Below are positions 45,782 to 56,044 of a stretch of DNA of 64,000 nt, piece after piece. The stretch is from positions 5,704,001 through 5,768,000 of the forward strand of contig JANFAH010000002.1 in the NCBI GenBank assembly GCA_024663395.1. Direction: 5' to 3'. The stretch's first letter is position 1, and each line of letters begins with the position of its first letter. The DNA comes from Pisolithus tinctorius (lineage: Eukaryota > Basidiomycota > Agaricomycetes > Boletales > Pisolithaceae). A program made the translations under genes and the position numbers. The notes under the pieces are model-generated. The model saw only the letters and a program-made list of their open reading frames with translations, was not told where the DNA came from and searched no databases.

Positions 45782-48700
45782 GCGTTCACTAGGAAGACAG
45801 AACCGTTTGCACCCGAATGGGTGAAACTGATTATCGAAGGAGTCAAGATCGGCGACAATCTAACAACAGACAAACGAAAGGAAGTAATCAATCTAATAAC
45901 AGAATTCGCTGACATGTTTGCATGTTCACTCAGTGAAGTACTACCAATCCCAGGAGCAAGAGTTGACTTGAACGTGCCAGACGACACAACGTTCAACACC
46001 ACAGTGCACCAACGTCCAATGAACCCACCGCAAAGACAATTCATGAACAAATGGGTAGACCAAATGCTAGAAGCAGGACTGATAGAACGTGCAGACATCC
46101 CACGAATCAAACACGTAGCACCCACGGTACTCACACAAAAAGCGCACGACAATGCAGAAAGTATGACAATCGAGGACATACAATGAGAGCTAAACAAGCA
46201 ATGCGTAGAAGCAAACGTACCGCCTCCATTCAAAGAACAAACCGACACACAAGCCCCAGAAAAAACAACAGCAAAAGAAACGAACAATGTGCTGAAATGG
46301 AGGGTAATGCAAAACTTCGCAGAATTGAATAAAGCATCACAGATACTGCCGATGTTTCAGGGGGACATACGAGCCAAACAGCAGCGACTAAGTGGCAGAA
46401 GGTATGTGTCAGTATTCGACTTCGCATCCAGATTCTACACCATCGAAATTCCAGAAAAATGGAGACCGTTTTTCATGTTCTTCGTTGACAGGAGAGGATA
46501 CTTCTGGTACACGAGAATGGCAATGGGGTGGACAGGAGCACCAACGGTGTTCTCAGCAACAGCAATGCAATGCCTACACAAAGAACTCGCAGAAGATATA
46601 TTGGAACTCTTTGTAGATGATGGGGGGTGCAGCGATGACACGTTCGGAGGTATGATAGGCAAACTAAGACGAATCCTACAGCGCTGCAGAGAACACAAAT
46701 TGTCACTGTCCCCGACAAAGTGCAGACTATTCATGATGGAGACTATGTTCGCAGGAGCCGCAGTAGGCCCTCAAGGAGTACAACCGGATATGGCAAAGCT
46801 AGCGGCAATAGTCAAATGGAAACAACCAGATACGGCACTCAACCTAATGTCATTCTTAGGACTCACAGGACATTTTTGTGACCTCATCAAAGGATACGCC
46901 AAGATAGAAGGACCGCTACGAGACTTAGTAAAACAAGTCGACCTCCCTAAGCCCATAACTAAAACCACATACCGCAAAGCAATGACTGACTTCAAACTGG
47001 CAGGTAGATGGGAACAGAAACATACAAAAGCATTCTTGGACCTGAAAGTCACCTTAACGAGCCAACCAACACTACACGCACCATGATATGACGGAACACC
47101 ATTCATCGTAACCACAGACGGATGTCAAGAAGGATTTGGAGCGGTACTAACACATCAAAGCAAGGTCCAGACACCGAACGGTAAGACAGTGGAACGAACA
47201 GTGCCGATCGCATTCGCATCCAAATGGACATCACCAGCTGAGCACAATTACAAACAGTTTCTGCTGGAATTCGCAGCACTGAAATACGGCCTAGACCGCT
47301 TTACAGACATAATATGGGGATACCCAGTCAAAATCGAAACAGACTGCAAAGCATTAAAGGACATCCTCTCCAACAACACAATATCAGCAGCCCATGCAAG
47401 ATGGAGGGACGGCATAACCGCGCACAACATCGTAGCAGTGAGGCATGTACCAGGCCACCTCAACATGGTTGCAGACAGACTAAGCTGACAGTGGGATGGC
47501 ATGTCATGCACAAATGGAGATGGCAGTGATTGGACGGTCAGCCCGGACCCAGAAGCAGCATCGGGCCTAATAAACGATGTGTTCAAAATCACTAAACTAC
47601 CACAGGAAAACCAGCAACTATGCGAACGCTTCAGGGAAGAACCACTGTTCATGGAGGTAATAGACGCGATACTCAACATCGACACGAATACCCCCATAAG
47701 AGAACGCAACAGGGCAAGACATAGATCGACACAATACCTAGTCGAACAAGGTAAACTATGGAGAATACACAGAGGAACCAGCATATGACCGAGACACAAA
47801 GTAGAATGCATCACAAAACAAGAAGCATTCACCAAGGCGAAACACCTACACAAAACAGGAGGACACTGGGGACAAGACACACTGAAAATGGCAATCACAG
47901 ACAAGTACTACTCGCCCAAACTCGACACGTCAATAATGAATGCAATACAAGACTGCGCAAAATGCAAGAACTTCAGCCCAACAAAACTAAACACTCTACT
48001 TGAACCAATAATGAGACGGCACCCATTTGAACTACTCGTAGGAGACTACCTATCAATGCCAACAGGGAAAGGAGGGTACCACATGCTGGGATTATTCTTA
48101 GACACGTTCTCGCAGCATGTATGGGTAATGAATTACAAAACAGCCGGGACAGCGAAAACCACAGTGGACAGCCTAACAACCATATTTAACAACTTCACAG
48201 CAGCAGAGACATTCATGACAGACAGCGCATGACACTTCAACAACGAAGAGGTCAAAACTTACTGTGCTAAGTGGTCCTGCACACATCATGTCATAGCAGC
48301 ATACTCACCATGGGTTAATGGGTTAGTAGAGGGCACAAACAAACTACTGCTACATATCCTCAAATGCCTGTGCACACCAAACGTAGGAGAAGACAACGAA
48401 ATGGAAACAGACCGGGAAAAACTACCTAGGACATGGCCAGACCATCTCAACGATGCGGTCCGCATGCTGAACAACCGAGTGCTGCCAACACTCAAGTTCT
48501 CCCCCAAAGAACTGTTACTCGGGTTGGTGATTGATACCAAGTGCACAGCACTGACACACAGCACCACAGAACCATCACCAGTGGATGCAGCAATCCACAT
48601 GGCGTACGCAGCACAACAATGACTGGATGGATATGAGGAAGCAGTCAAACACGCAATGAGAAGAAAACAAACGTTCGATCGCCGAGTACTAAGAAGACAA

Positions 48701-49219
48701 GGCATAGAAGTCGTATTTGCAAAGGGACAACTCATACAAGTATACCGAAGCGACCTAGACTACACGTTCAAAACAGAACGGAAACTATTACCTAAGTGGT
48801 CACGCCCTTACAGAGTCTCGGAGAGACTAAAGAACTCCTACAGGTTAGAGAACCTGGCCAGCGAACCCATAGCAGGAGAGTTCAGCATGAGAAGGTTACG
48901 TGTGTTCGCAGCAAGGGAAGGAACACAGCTACACTCAGAGCAACAAGAGTTCATGAAACAGATAAAGGAAACGGAAAATGGAAATGAAGGAAGCAAAGAA
49001 CAGGCGAGAAAGGGGATCGAGGAAGGAGACAGTGGGAGAGACAGACCACAGAGCACGAAGGTGCAAGACGGGATGACGGAGATGCAGCCTGGCAGAGAGG
49101 AGACGTGGGCCGACATTGAGGGGGACAAAGGGCCAGACATCGAGGGTGAACTGCAACTCAACGCAGAGGAGGAGGCAGTAGTAGATGACAAGGATGTCGT
49201 CATCTTTGAAGGGGGCACA

Positions 49220-49366
49220 TGGAGTAGGGGAACCAGGGGGACAGGAGATGAGGACACAGCCACATTGGCTTAGTCAGATGGAGGCAGACATGGACATGAA
49301 CATAGCAGTAGAACATACGAGACAACGACAGACAGTACGATACAGCACTAAGAGACCACCACTCCA
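49220..49366 (+). repeat. 3' LTR of the gypsy element
   Basis: 147 bp, TGGAGT..ACTCCA, followed by CCGC. It retains CpG at one of the four differing sites and has lost it at three. Confidence 0.92.
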
Positions 49367-49370
49367 CCGC

Positions 49371-50039
49371 TAACCCTTTTTGGGCGCCCCTGACACAGCT
49401 TGTATATCTTACGGGATAACTGTACTTTGCTCTCTATCGCTACCAGAGACACTATCTACTGAGAGCCCTGGATCTCCTCAGATTGACCACGAATCCCTGA
49501 GCCAGCTAATATTGCAGGGAGGGCACTGAGTATGTACCACGTCCAGTATCACCACTGGGAAGATAAGGCTGTTTGATGAACTCATGTGGTCACCTCCAAT
49601 CACCGAAACCGCCAGCCTGTCTTTGCTAACCCCACTGCCTGCAGCTGATGTCGCATCTGTAAACAAGGTGCCTGCCATCTCCAATGACCTGTGTTTTTGC
49701 TTCATGGTTAATGGCTCGCATTTTTGCATGCTTAGTCAGCACACAGTAGCATATGTGCATAGGTCTTTTCATAATATATACCAAAGCCCTCCGGGCGCTC
49801 CTGGACACATTTGGGAAAAGCACGTGTGTAGTTATTTACATTTACAAGCAACTCTACAGGTGATTCTATCGAGCAAGTGCAAGTCCAAGGAGTGCAAGTC
49901 CAAATATACAGTCTATCAGGTGAGTAGTACTGTGAGGGGGGGGGATGTCGAATGGAAAGGTCTACGGGGCACGTGTTTATGTTTTCTATGTGGGTTGGTA
50001 GATGAGATAACTGTTGTTTATGAGTGACTGCTTTGATGC
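49371..50039. other. No supported gene
   Basis: A plus frame at 49,584-50,027 and overlapping minus frames have no domain features. A G-run at about 49,937-49,945 interrupts the stretch. Confidence 0.4.
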
Positions 50040-50973
50040 TCAGAGGACGACGTACAAGCAATCTTCAATGATGTGGAGGATGGGGGGCACACATAATGAG
50101 GTTGAGCCGCAGACTTGTCCCCTGAGCGTCCAGACAGTGTCAACGATGCCTAAACGGTAGAATGTCGCCAATGGGCCTGTGCCGTGATGTGGAACTGTGG
50201 CGAAGTCGAGTGACAACCACCCCTGATCGTTCAGAGATCAGATTTGGGTCCGGCAGGCGAAAGGCGGGTGGTTAGTTTCATCGCAGGAGATTATATGGAA
50301 CCTGTGAGATTTGTACTTTAGCAGTGCTTGGATGTGAGTTGGGGAGAAGGTGCGTTGACGGAGGCTGGACGTATTGATCATAGCGCGGTGACACAGGGTG
50401 AGGCTAGGATATGCGCAGTATAGGGAGTCTGCAGAGAAGAAGTTCATGATGGCGGTGGATATAGAATTGGAAAATGGGTGATAGGGCTGACACGGTTTTG
50501 GAGATGATGATGTTGATTAGTGATTGGCCATTACCAAAGGTGGTGACGGTGAAAATGGAGGATGCGGAGTAGTGCTGTACGTTGGGTTTTCCATTGCAAA
50601 TGATGTTGTAATGGTTTTGTTGTAGAAGGTTGTAGAGTTGCTTGTGGCTGTGAAGCGGAACATATATGTCGAGGTCGGATGACAGCCAATGACAGGCATG
50701 GGCGGGAAGGACCATACGCAGAGCAGCTGATCCTGAGACCACTGCGTCGCAGGCAGAGAGAATGTTGGTGAGATGGTCAGAGGTGGGGAAGAATGAGGTA
50801 CAGATGACGTCAAGCTGGTGCCTTAAGTACCAACGGACGTGTTTAGCATTTGTGGTCGACGTGGCAGCGAATGTTATTAGATCCCTCATGTCGCAATACT
50901 CGAGGACGAGTTGCAGGAGGTCGGTGTTGGCGAAGAGGGGGAATTCTGTGTTTAGGGGGGTTTGCGATGCCAT
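50040..50973 (-). pseudogene. Cassette 2 gene 3: F-box-like/nucleotidyltransferase-like protein, broken
   Basis: The minus frame 50,973-50,404 shares its whole length with cassette 1 gene 3: LVLEYCDMRDLITFA, SACDAVVSGSAALRMVLPA, SSDLDIYVP and ISKTVSALSPIFQF. A frameshift near 50,460 moves the match to the frame MNFFSADSLYCAYPSLTL (50,447 onwards). That frame then meets TGA at 50,238-50,240 and continues (SLNDQGWLSL, then GIVDTVWTLRGQVCG) to a stop at 50,040. Two lesions, so probably inactive. No intron is needed in the first 570 nt, which shows the ancestral reading frame for the diverged cassette 1 copy. Confidence 0.65.
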
Positions 50974-51287
50974 TGTCGCATAGGATGGAGATCATGCTGT
51001 AGTGTTTCACTTTACTCTTTATAGTGAATGATGTCGCAGTCTGGGCGTACAATAGGGGCAGGGGATGGGCCGGATTGTGCGCACAGAGAAGTGAGTGTTG
51101 AAAATAGATGGTGTATTTGCATGAGCACTCAGGGGGAGGGAGGGGGGCACAATCTATGACACAATCTATTCTATGTGCTACATATTTGGGGTGTGTTAAG
51201 AACGGGAAGATCATCTGCCATGCAGTGATGTCTACTAATTGGGGACAGTGCTGTGGATGTGGGAATCTAGACATGGAAGTAGGTTGT

Positions 51288-51653
51288 TCAATCTGGGGAT
51301 GTGTCAAACCACGTCATCAGTGCAGGAAAGGATGGAGGGTACAGGAGAAGTGCCTCGAGGATGGTGTCCATATCGTTTTCAGGCCAGATGTCCATAGGAT
51401 CTCCATTGTTACTGAGGCATACAAACAAGTAGGACGCTTGTGAGCAGTTGTGCTGATGGCGATAGCGGTCAAAAATGATGCGGAAATGCACATTGTTGAC
51501 AGAAACGTCACTTTGGTAAGGGAAGGAGACGTTGGGGAAAAGGTAGTTCTGGTGAAGTACTTCGATGTTGCTGTTAAGACGCTGAAAACATATAAGGCGT
51601 TGTCCACTATTTTCAGGCATGGACAGAAAGAACGCTAGGACGTTGGGCATCAT
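51288..51653 (-). CDS. Cassette 2 gene 2: conserved unknown protein
   Basis: This is an open frame of 121 residues on minus. It aligns with the second half of cassette 1 gene 2 (20,882-20,328): YLFPNVSFPYQSDVSVNN, FRIIFDRYRHQHN, ASYLFVCLSNNGDPMDI, ENDMDTILEALL and LMTWFD. It lacks about 60 N-terminal residues seen in the other copy, so an upstream exon may be missing. Composition suggests a beta-rich globular protein. Function is unknown. Confidence 0.45.
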   Translation of the reverse strand: MMPNVLAFFLSMPENSGQRLICFQRLNSNIEVLHQNYLFPNVSFPYQSDVSVNNVHFRIIFDRYRHQHNCSQASYLFVCLSNNGDPMDIWPENDMDTILEALLLYPPSFPALMTWFDTSPD

Positions 51654-51810
51654 ATGCGATGGAGGGGGAGGGGGTGTTGGGCGTCAGAGTTATGTTTATA
51701 TATTGTAAAAAAGGAGAGGGTCGTCTAACAATGATGAAGTGGGAGTGGATGATGACGGAGTAGCCAGAGGGGTTGACGAGTGAAGGATACAAAGGAGATG
51801 GTACCGACAG

Positions 51811-52026
51811 TTAAATAGCAAGTCCCGCGATTTCTACACCACTTTCTTTTTCTTGGTCAGGGTTGGGAAGACAAGGATCTTGAAGGAGGTAGATGGCTTG
51901 GAGTTCAAACTGAGCCTTTGAAATAGTCCATTGGCCATTTACATCTTTTTGACGATAGCGGGTGAAGTGTGTTTCAAGCAGGACAAGTGCACGCTTCTCG
52001 AGGTATGAAATGTCAAGTTTTTTCAT
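51811..52026 (-). CDS. Small open frame downstream of cassette 2 gene 1
   Basis: This is a 71-residue minus frame (MKKLDISYLEKRALVLLETH, ending GVEIAGLAI). It could be a last exon of the gene above it or an independent small gene. No family is recognised. Confidence 0.3.
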   Translation of the reverse strand: MKKLDISYLEKRALVLLETHFTRYRQKDVNGQWTISKAQFELQAIYLLQDPCLPNPDQEKESGVEIAGLAI

Positions 52027-52190
52027 CGTACTTTTGCTTTTCAGTATTTCTCAAGTGTCGTAGATTGAGTTGAAGAGAACGGGCTACAATTGAGATGAAA
52101 GAGGGTGGAGGGTAGTATGGAAATTAGCCTACATTTCCACCATTTTGGGGGCTTTGCCAACAGACAGCACAGACGAGCCCGCAATCATAT

Positions 52191-53031
52191 TCATTTACGG
52201 CTGTAGAAGATAAGGAAGTATTTCAAGGCTTGTTTTGTGATATGAATTGGGGAGTGCGTACGCAGGGAGGACTCGGAGAATTTGGACAGGAGGAGATTTG
52301 CATATTGTCCAAGGTTTGAAGACAGAGTAAGTATCGTGACAGCACATTGGTTGTCAGGGGCCCCGCTTTTCATGAACCATGTGCTGGTGATGTGACCGAG
52401 GATCCAGATGTTGACTGGTTCGTTTGTGCTTGGGTTGCAGAGTATTTTACTGCGGTCTTCATAAGGGTCTGTTGTGCCCCACGTTGCGCTGGGTAAGATT
52501 TGTCCAAGCACAAAGGTATTGGCATCTTGGTTGGAGTACGTGGAAAGTAATTTTATTCGCCTTGGTAAGGGAGGGACCCGTGGTTAGTTGTTGAAGGGGA
52601 ACGACATTTTCGGCTTACTTTAGTAGTGACTCGGGACAAGTTGATATGCAGTCGGGATCAAAAAGACGGGAGTCCAGTATAGGTCTTACAGCACCTATAG
52701 TGCCTTGGATCATAGTGGATGGAAGCTGGGTGTTACTTGAAGGAGTTGTTTGCGATGAGGCAGATGCCGCCGGAACGGACGCACGCAAGCTGGGCAGAGT
52801 GTCGGTTGATGGGGTGGACGAAGAGTCGGGTTTGCTGAATGAGGGTTGGTCACCGGAGGGGGGTTCACGCAGAGGGGACGATGTTGTTGTAAGGGGTGCT
52901 GGTGGCGGAGATTGTTCAACACCGGGGTCGTCAGCAGCCGAGGAAGTGGTAGTGGGAGTGGAGGTGGTTGTTCGCATTCATTTGGAGGGCGAAGCCTCTT
53001 TTGACTGGGAGGCATCACGTTTGGGTGCCAT
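52191..53031 (-). pseudogene. Cassette 2 gene 1: unknown protein starting MAPKRDASQ, one TGA
   Basis: Exons 53,031-52,619 and 52,560-52,191 join in phase across a 58-nt intron (GTAAGC..ACCAAG, branch CTAAC) and give about 260 residues with one TGA at 52,978-52,980, directly after SPSK; CGA would extend a basic KRMR run. A Ser/Thr/Pro-rich stretch of about 120 residues precedes a folded-looking half (SLLKRIKLLSTYSNQD, then VNIWILGHITSTWF, TLSSNLGQYANLLL and KQALKYFLIFYS). No family is recognised. Its position upstream of genes 2 and 3 on minus matches that of the 22,612-21,454 gene in cassette 1. Confidence 0.45.
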
Positions 53032-53922
53032 TGCAGAGGTCGACGAAGTGAGCAGTTGGGAATGTGCACCCCAAGATATTGCGATCATCAAGTAGAGTTT
53101 ACAACGATCGTTCAGAACCTCACCAGGACATGCTAAGATTTGGGGTTGGCGACTGCAGGGGACAGACAAGTGTAGCTGGGGATAGATAGGAGGCAGATGA
53201 TGACGACAGGAGACTCATGGTGTTCCAGGATGGTGATGCTTGGGGATATGTCACTCGGTGATATACATCTGGGAAACAGCTATGCAATGCGGCTGTTAAC
53301 AGCTCTTTCACACTTGAGCGAGCCTTCTCATTGGCCAACAAGTGTCTTAGCGAGTCTTACAACAAGTTACCTCCAAACGGAGGCAGGTATAACCTGCTCA
53401 CTCCCTCAGGTAGTTTTGCAGATGTAGCATGTTGGAGACATTTTCGGACATTTGATTATCAGTTATTACACAGATTTGTACGTCACGTCGACTGTTAAGC
53501 AGAAAAAGAAGTCTATGAATCTATGTGGTCTATGAGGATTGTAGCCAAGAAATTACATGAAGTGAAGGGAACGAGGACGGAATTAAATTATCTATAGGTT
53601 ACAGGGGTGATGTCCCTGACAGGATCAACGTGGAATGACGACGCACTAATTGTGAAGATGAAGGAGCATCCAGCTCATGCATGTTTGAGTCAGATGGGAA
53701 GACATCAGGAAGGCCCTCGGCAACCTTGTCGGTTCGCATGCATCTAATTTCTGTAGGGGAGGGTGCCGATGACGATGTCTCTGTAGGCTGTAGGGAATCT
53801 ATGGCAGTTATTCATGGGGAGAGGGTGATACAAATACATGCCTGTGAGGGACATGCAGATTGGAGACGCATGATTTGTTTGCAAGACAAGAAAATGCGTA
53901 AGTGAGTCTGTGTAGCATGGGT
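53032..53922. other. No supported gene
   Basis: Short frames on both strands, none with domain features or plausible splice partners. Confidence 0.4.
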
Positions 53923-54707
53923 TCACACAATGATGAGATCGAATTCAGCGTCGATCTCGACGAAATCCCCCCAGGATAGTAAGACTTCATGACTTGGCAC
54001 AATATTTCCATCCTGGCTCATCTCCAGGATTTCAAGAGGTCCGTTCCATTGCCAAGGGTACTCAGGAAGTCGTTGAACATGTGTGTTTTGAGGTGCTACA
54101 ATATGCATCGGGGTGGTGACTCAATCTTGAGCCTCCTGCAGCTGAAAAGGAAGTTCGAGGATCTCTGTGAGAACAAAGAAACGGAAAGGGAAACAGAGGG
54201 GATGGGTAGACCTGCAATACCTTTGTGAAAACTTTTCTTTGCATGTGAAGATGGTGCCGGAATTGAATAGATGGAAGTGGGATTTTCAGAACACGGCTGG
54301 CAAAGGTTGCAGTGAGGTTTAAGCGATCCAGTTGATTTCACCAATGCACTTCTGTCCACAGCTCTGACATCAGCAACATTTCGCTCAAGTAAAGTTGCCG
54401 GTTGCAATACAGGAAGGAGGCATCTCCCTCTCCGAGTGCTTTTAAGCTGTCGAAACACATACAACAGCGATGGACAAGTGGCCAAACACTCATGAACACG
54501 GAGGGCATCGACACACCCCTGACAGTGCAGATGACGAAGAAGAACCACTCTGTGAAATGCCGCAATGGATTTAATATTGTTCAACATCAAGAAAGGATAC
54601 TCTTCCACAAACTCGCGCACTGAGTTTGCACGACATACCAACAACGATCCTCTAGGGTACACTGACTCGGCAGTAAATTCCTCATGTATAGTAACATGGT
54701 CCAGCAT
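53923..54707 (-). pseudogene. Unidentified gene fragment with LLSWGDFVEID-type C-terminus
   Basis: A minus frame 54,707-54,096 may splice through an intron of about 57 nt (GTATTG..CTCACAG, near 54,220-54,160) into a frame carrying EILELPFQLQEAQD, TGA at 54,121-54,123, and then EYPWQWNGPLEILEM and VLLSWGDFVEIDAEFDLIIV before a stop at 53,923. The C-terminal strand pattern looks like a real folded domain, but I cannot name it. The TGA again fits CGA. The upstream half is less convincing. Confidence 0.4.
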
Positions 54708-56044
54708 ATATTCTCATCGAATAAACTTGTAGCTGATAGCAACAACATCGCTGGGAGCAGCAACGTCAATACACAAGTGGCACACGCCACTGTCCATGGT
54801 CATCCACCCGACACTTTCTGACATGATGAGTACAAACAAAATGCAGGAACCCCAACGCAACCAGTGCCCCAAATATAATTTCCCCCAAAAGGAAACTGCA
54901 CGTGATCGGACTTAACGGTCCGGTATGATCGTTGAGGACAAAGAGTTTGCAGACCTGGCCTGACGGCATCCAGGAATAAATAATAGATGAGTTACAGCTT
55001 ACCCAGTGATAAGGGACAGTTTGAGCGGGCATCTGTGGGCCCAAGGCCTAAGATAACAAGGGTTGCATTGTACAAAGAAACATGTGCATGTGAGACTCGG
55101 AAGACACCAAACAATACAGCAAAAAGGATGCGGCCGGTATGTTACGTGACATGTCGGGCGTGAACGTTTTTCTGGCAAGGCTTTTGTGTATACAAATCCT
55201 AGCAACCGCCCTCTTTAATTCTGCGACTACCGCTGCCGCGACTTTGCTTCCGTTCACCTTTTGCTCACACATGGGGATGTCGGTACATCACCCGTCACGG
55301 TCGGCAAGGTTCAATCTCCCTAATCTTTCTAGTCATTCCTATTCTGTGACGTCTCCTTCACCTCACTGCGCCGCGCTCAAATGAAAGTGCTGAATTGCAT
55401 TGAGCATTGAACGCAGTGTCTTCCATCCATTCGATCGAAAAATGGAAACGGTGAATGGGAGGACGGATCCGTCACCGAGTTGGGATAGTAAAGCATTTAC
55501 GTAAATTGTTACTTGGTGACGACGAAGAATGTCCATGTAGGTTTTTGTAGACTTTTCCCGTCGACAATATCAGAGCGGCCGACGGGCGGTTTATGGGACA
55601 CAGCGTACTAGATTTCATTCAAGCACAGCTGACGCCCAACGTTGCAAGCTTGGCTTGGGATTTACAAGGCCAACTTTGAAAGTTACTCTTCTCGTGATCA
55701 GCCACTAGTTGTCAGTGGTAGCAGGACATACTACTTTCTGCCTTGTCGGTAGTGTATGTAGAGGCGCCGACAAATAGGGCATGACTAGAAAGCCGCACGC
55801 GCAGGTGATTCTACCCGTAGGAGCCGCTAGCTCGTTCAACGAGGCACACTCGAGGAACAATGTGTTTTTCCAATTGCAATCCGGTTGAAATGCGCATTGG
55901 AGGTTCGTAACAAATGCCTTCATTCCTATTTCAATCAATGCGAATAGTATATCGAGGGAGAGTGGAAGTGATCCAATGTACACAACCGAACAAACGGAAT
56001 AAAGCCAAAGGATATATCTAACGCCCAACACCTCACATCAAACA
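54708..56044. other. No supported gene
   Basis: Overlapping short frames on minus (54,766-55,272) contain a hydrophobic stretch but no recognisable domain. 55,390-56,044 shows nothing coding. Confidence 0.35.

Larger units (their letters stand above)
43244..49273 (+). pseudogene. Gypsy Pol: protease, RT, RNase H, integrase; six TGA
   Basis: One frame, interrupted at 43,908-45,781, carries an aspartic protease (ALFDDGA, near 43,475), reverse transcriptase (VSVFDFASRFYTIEI, then LFVDDGGCSDD), an RNase H-like domain (VTTDGCQEGFGAVL), the integrase H2C2 finger (HKTGGHWG..CAKCKNF), the integrase core (GDYLSMP; FMTDS; WVNGLVEG) and a chromo-less tail. Six TGA codons at 46,184, 47,084, 47,486, 47,786, 48,230 and 48,620 are the only stops, and there is no frameshift. 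All fit CGA. The integrase motif FMTDS lacks the usual second glycine. The frame ends inside the 3' LTR. Confidence 0.88.
41256..49366 (+). mobile_element. Ty3/gypsy LTR retrotransposon, full length with nested insertion
   Basis: Two 147-bp LTRs (41,256-41,402 and 49,220-49,366) begin TGGAGT and end ACTCCA, and are flanked by the 4-bp target duplication CCGC (41,252-41,255 and 49,367-49,370). Gag and pol frames fill the interior. A purine-rich GAAGGGGG tract precedes the 3' LTR. A TGGTGACGAGCGTGC stretch just after the 5' LTR could be the primer-binding site. A 1,874-bp insertion splits pol at 43,908-45,781. Without it the element is about 6.2 kb. Confidence 0.93.

Noticed and set aside
9596..49273. 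TGA as a recoded sense codon
   Set aside because: Intact genes here contain no internal TGA, several genes in the window end in TGA, and the TGA sites coincide with plausible CGA arginines in dead elements only.
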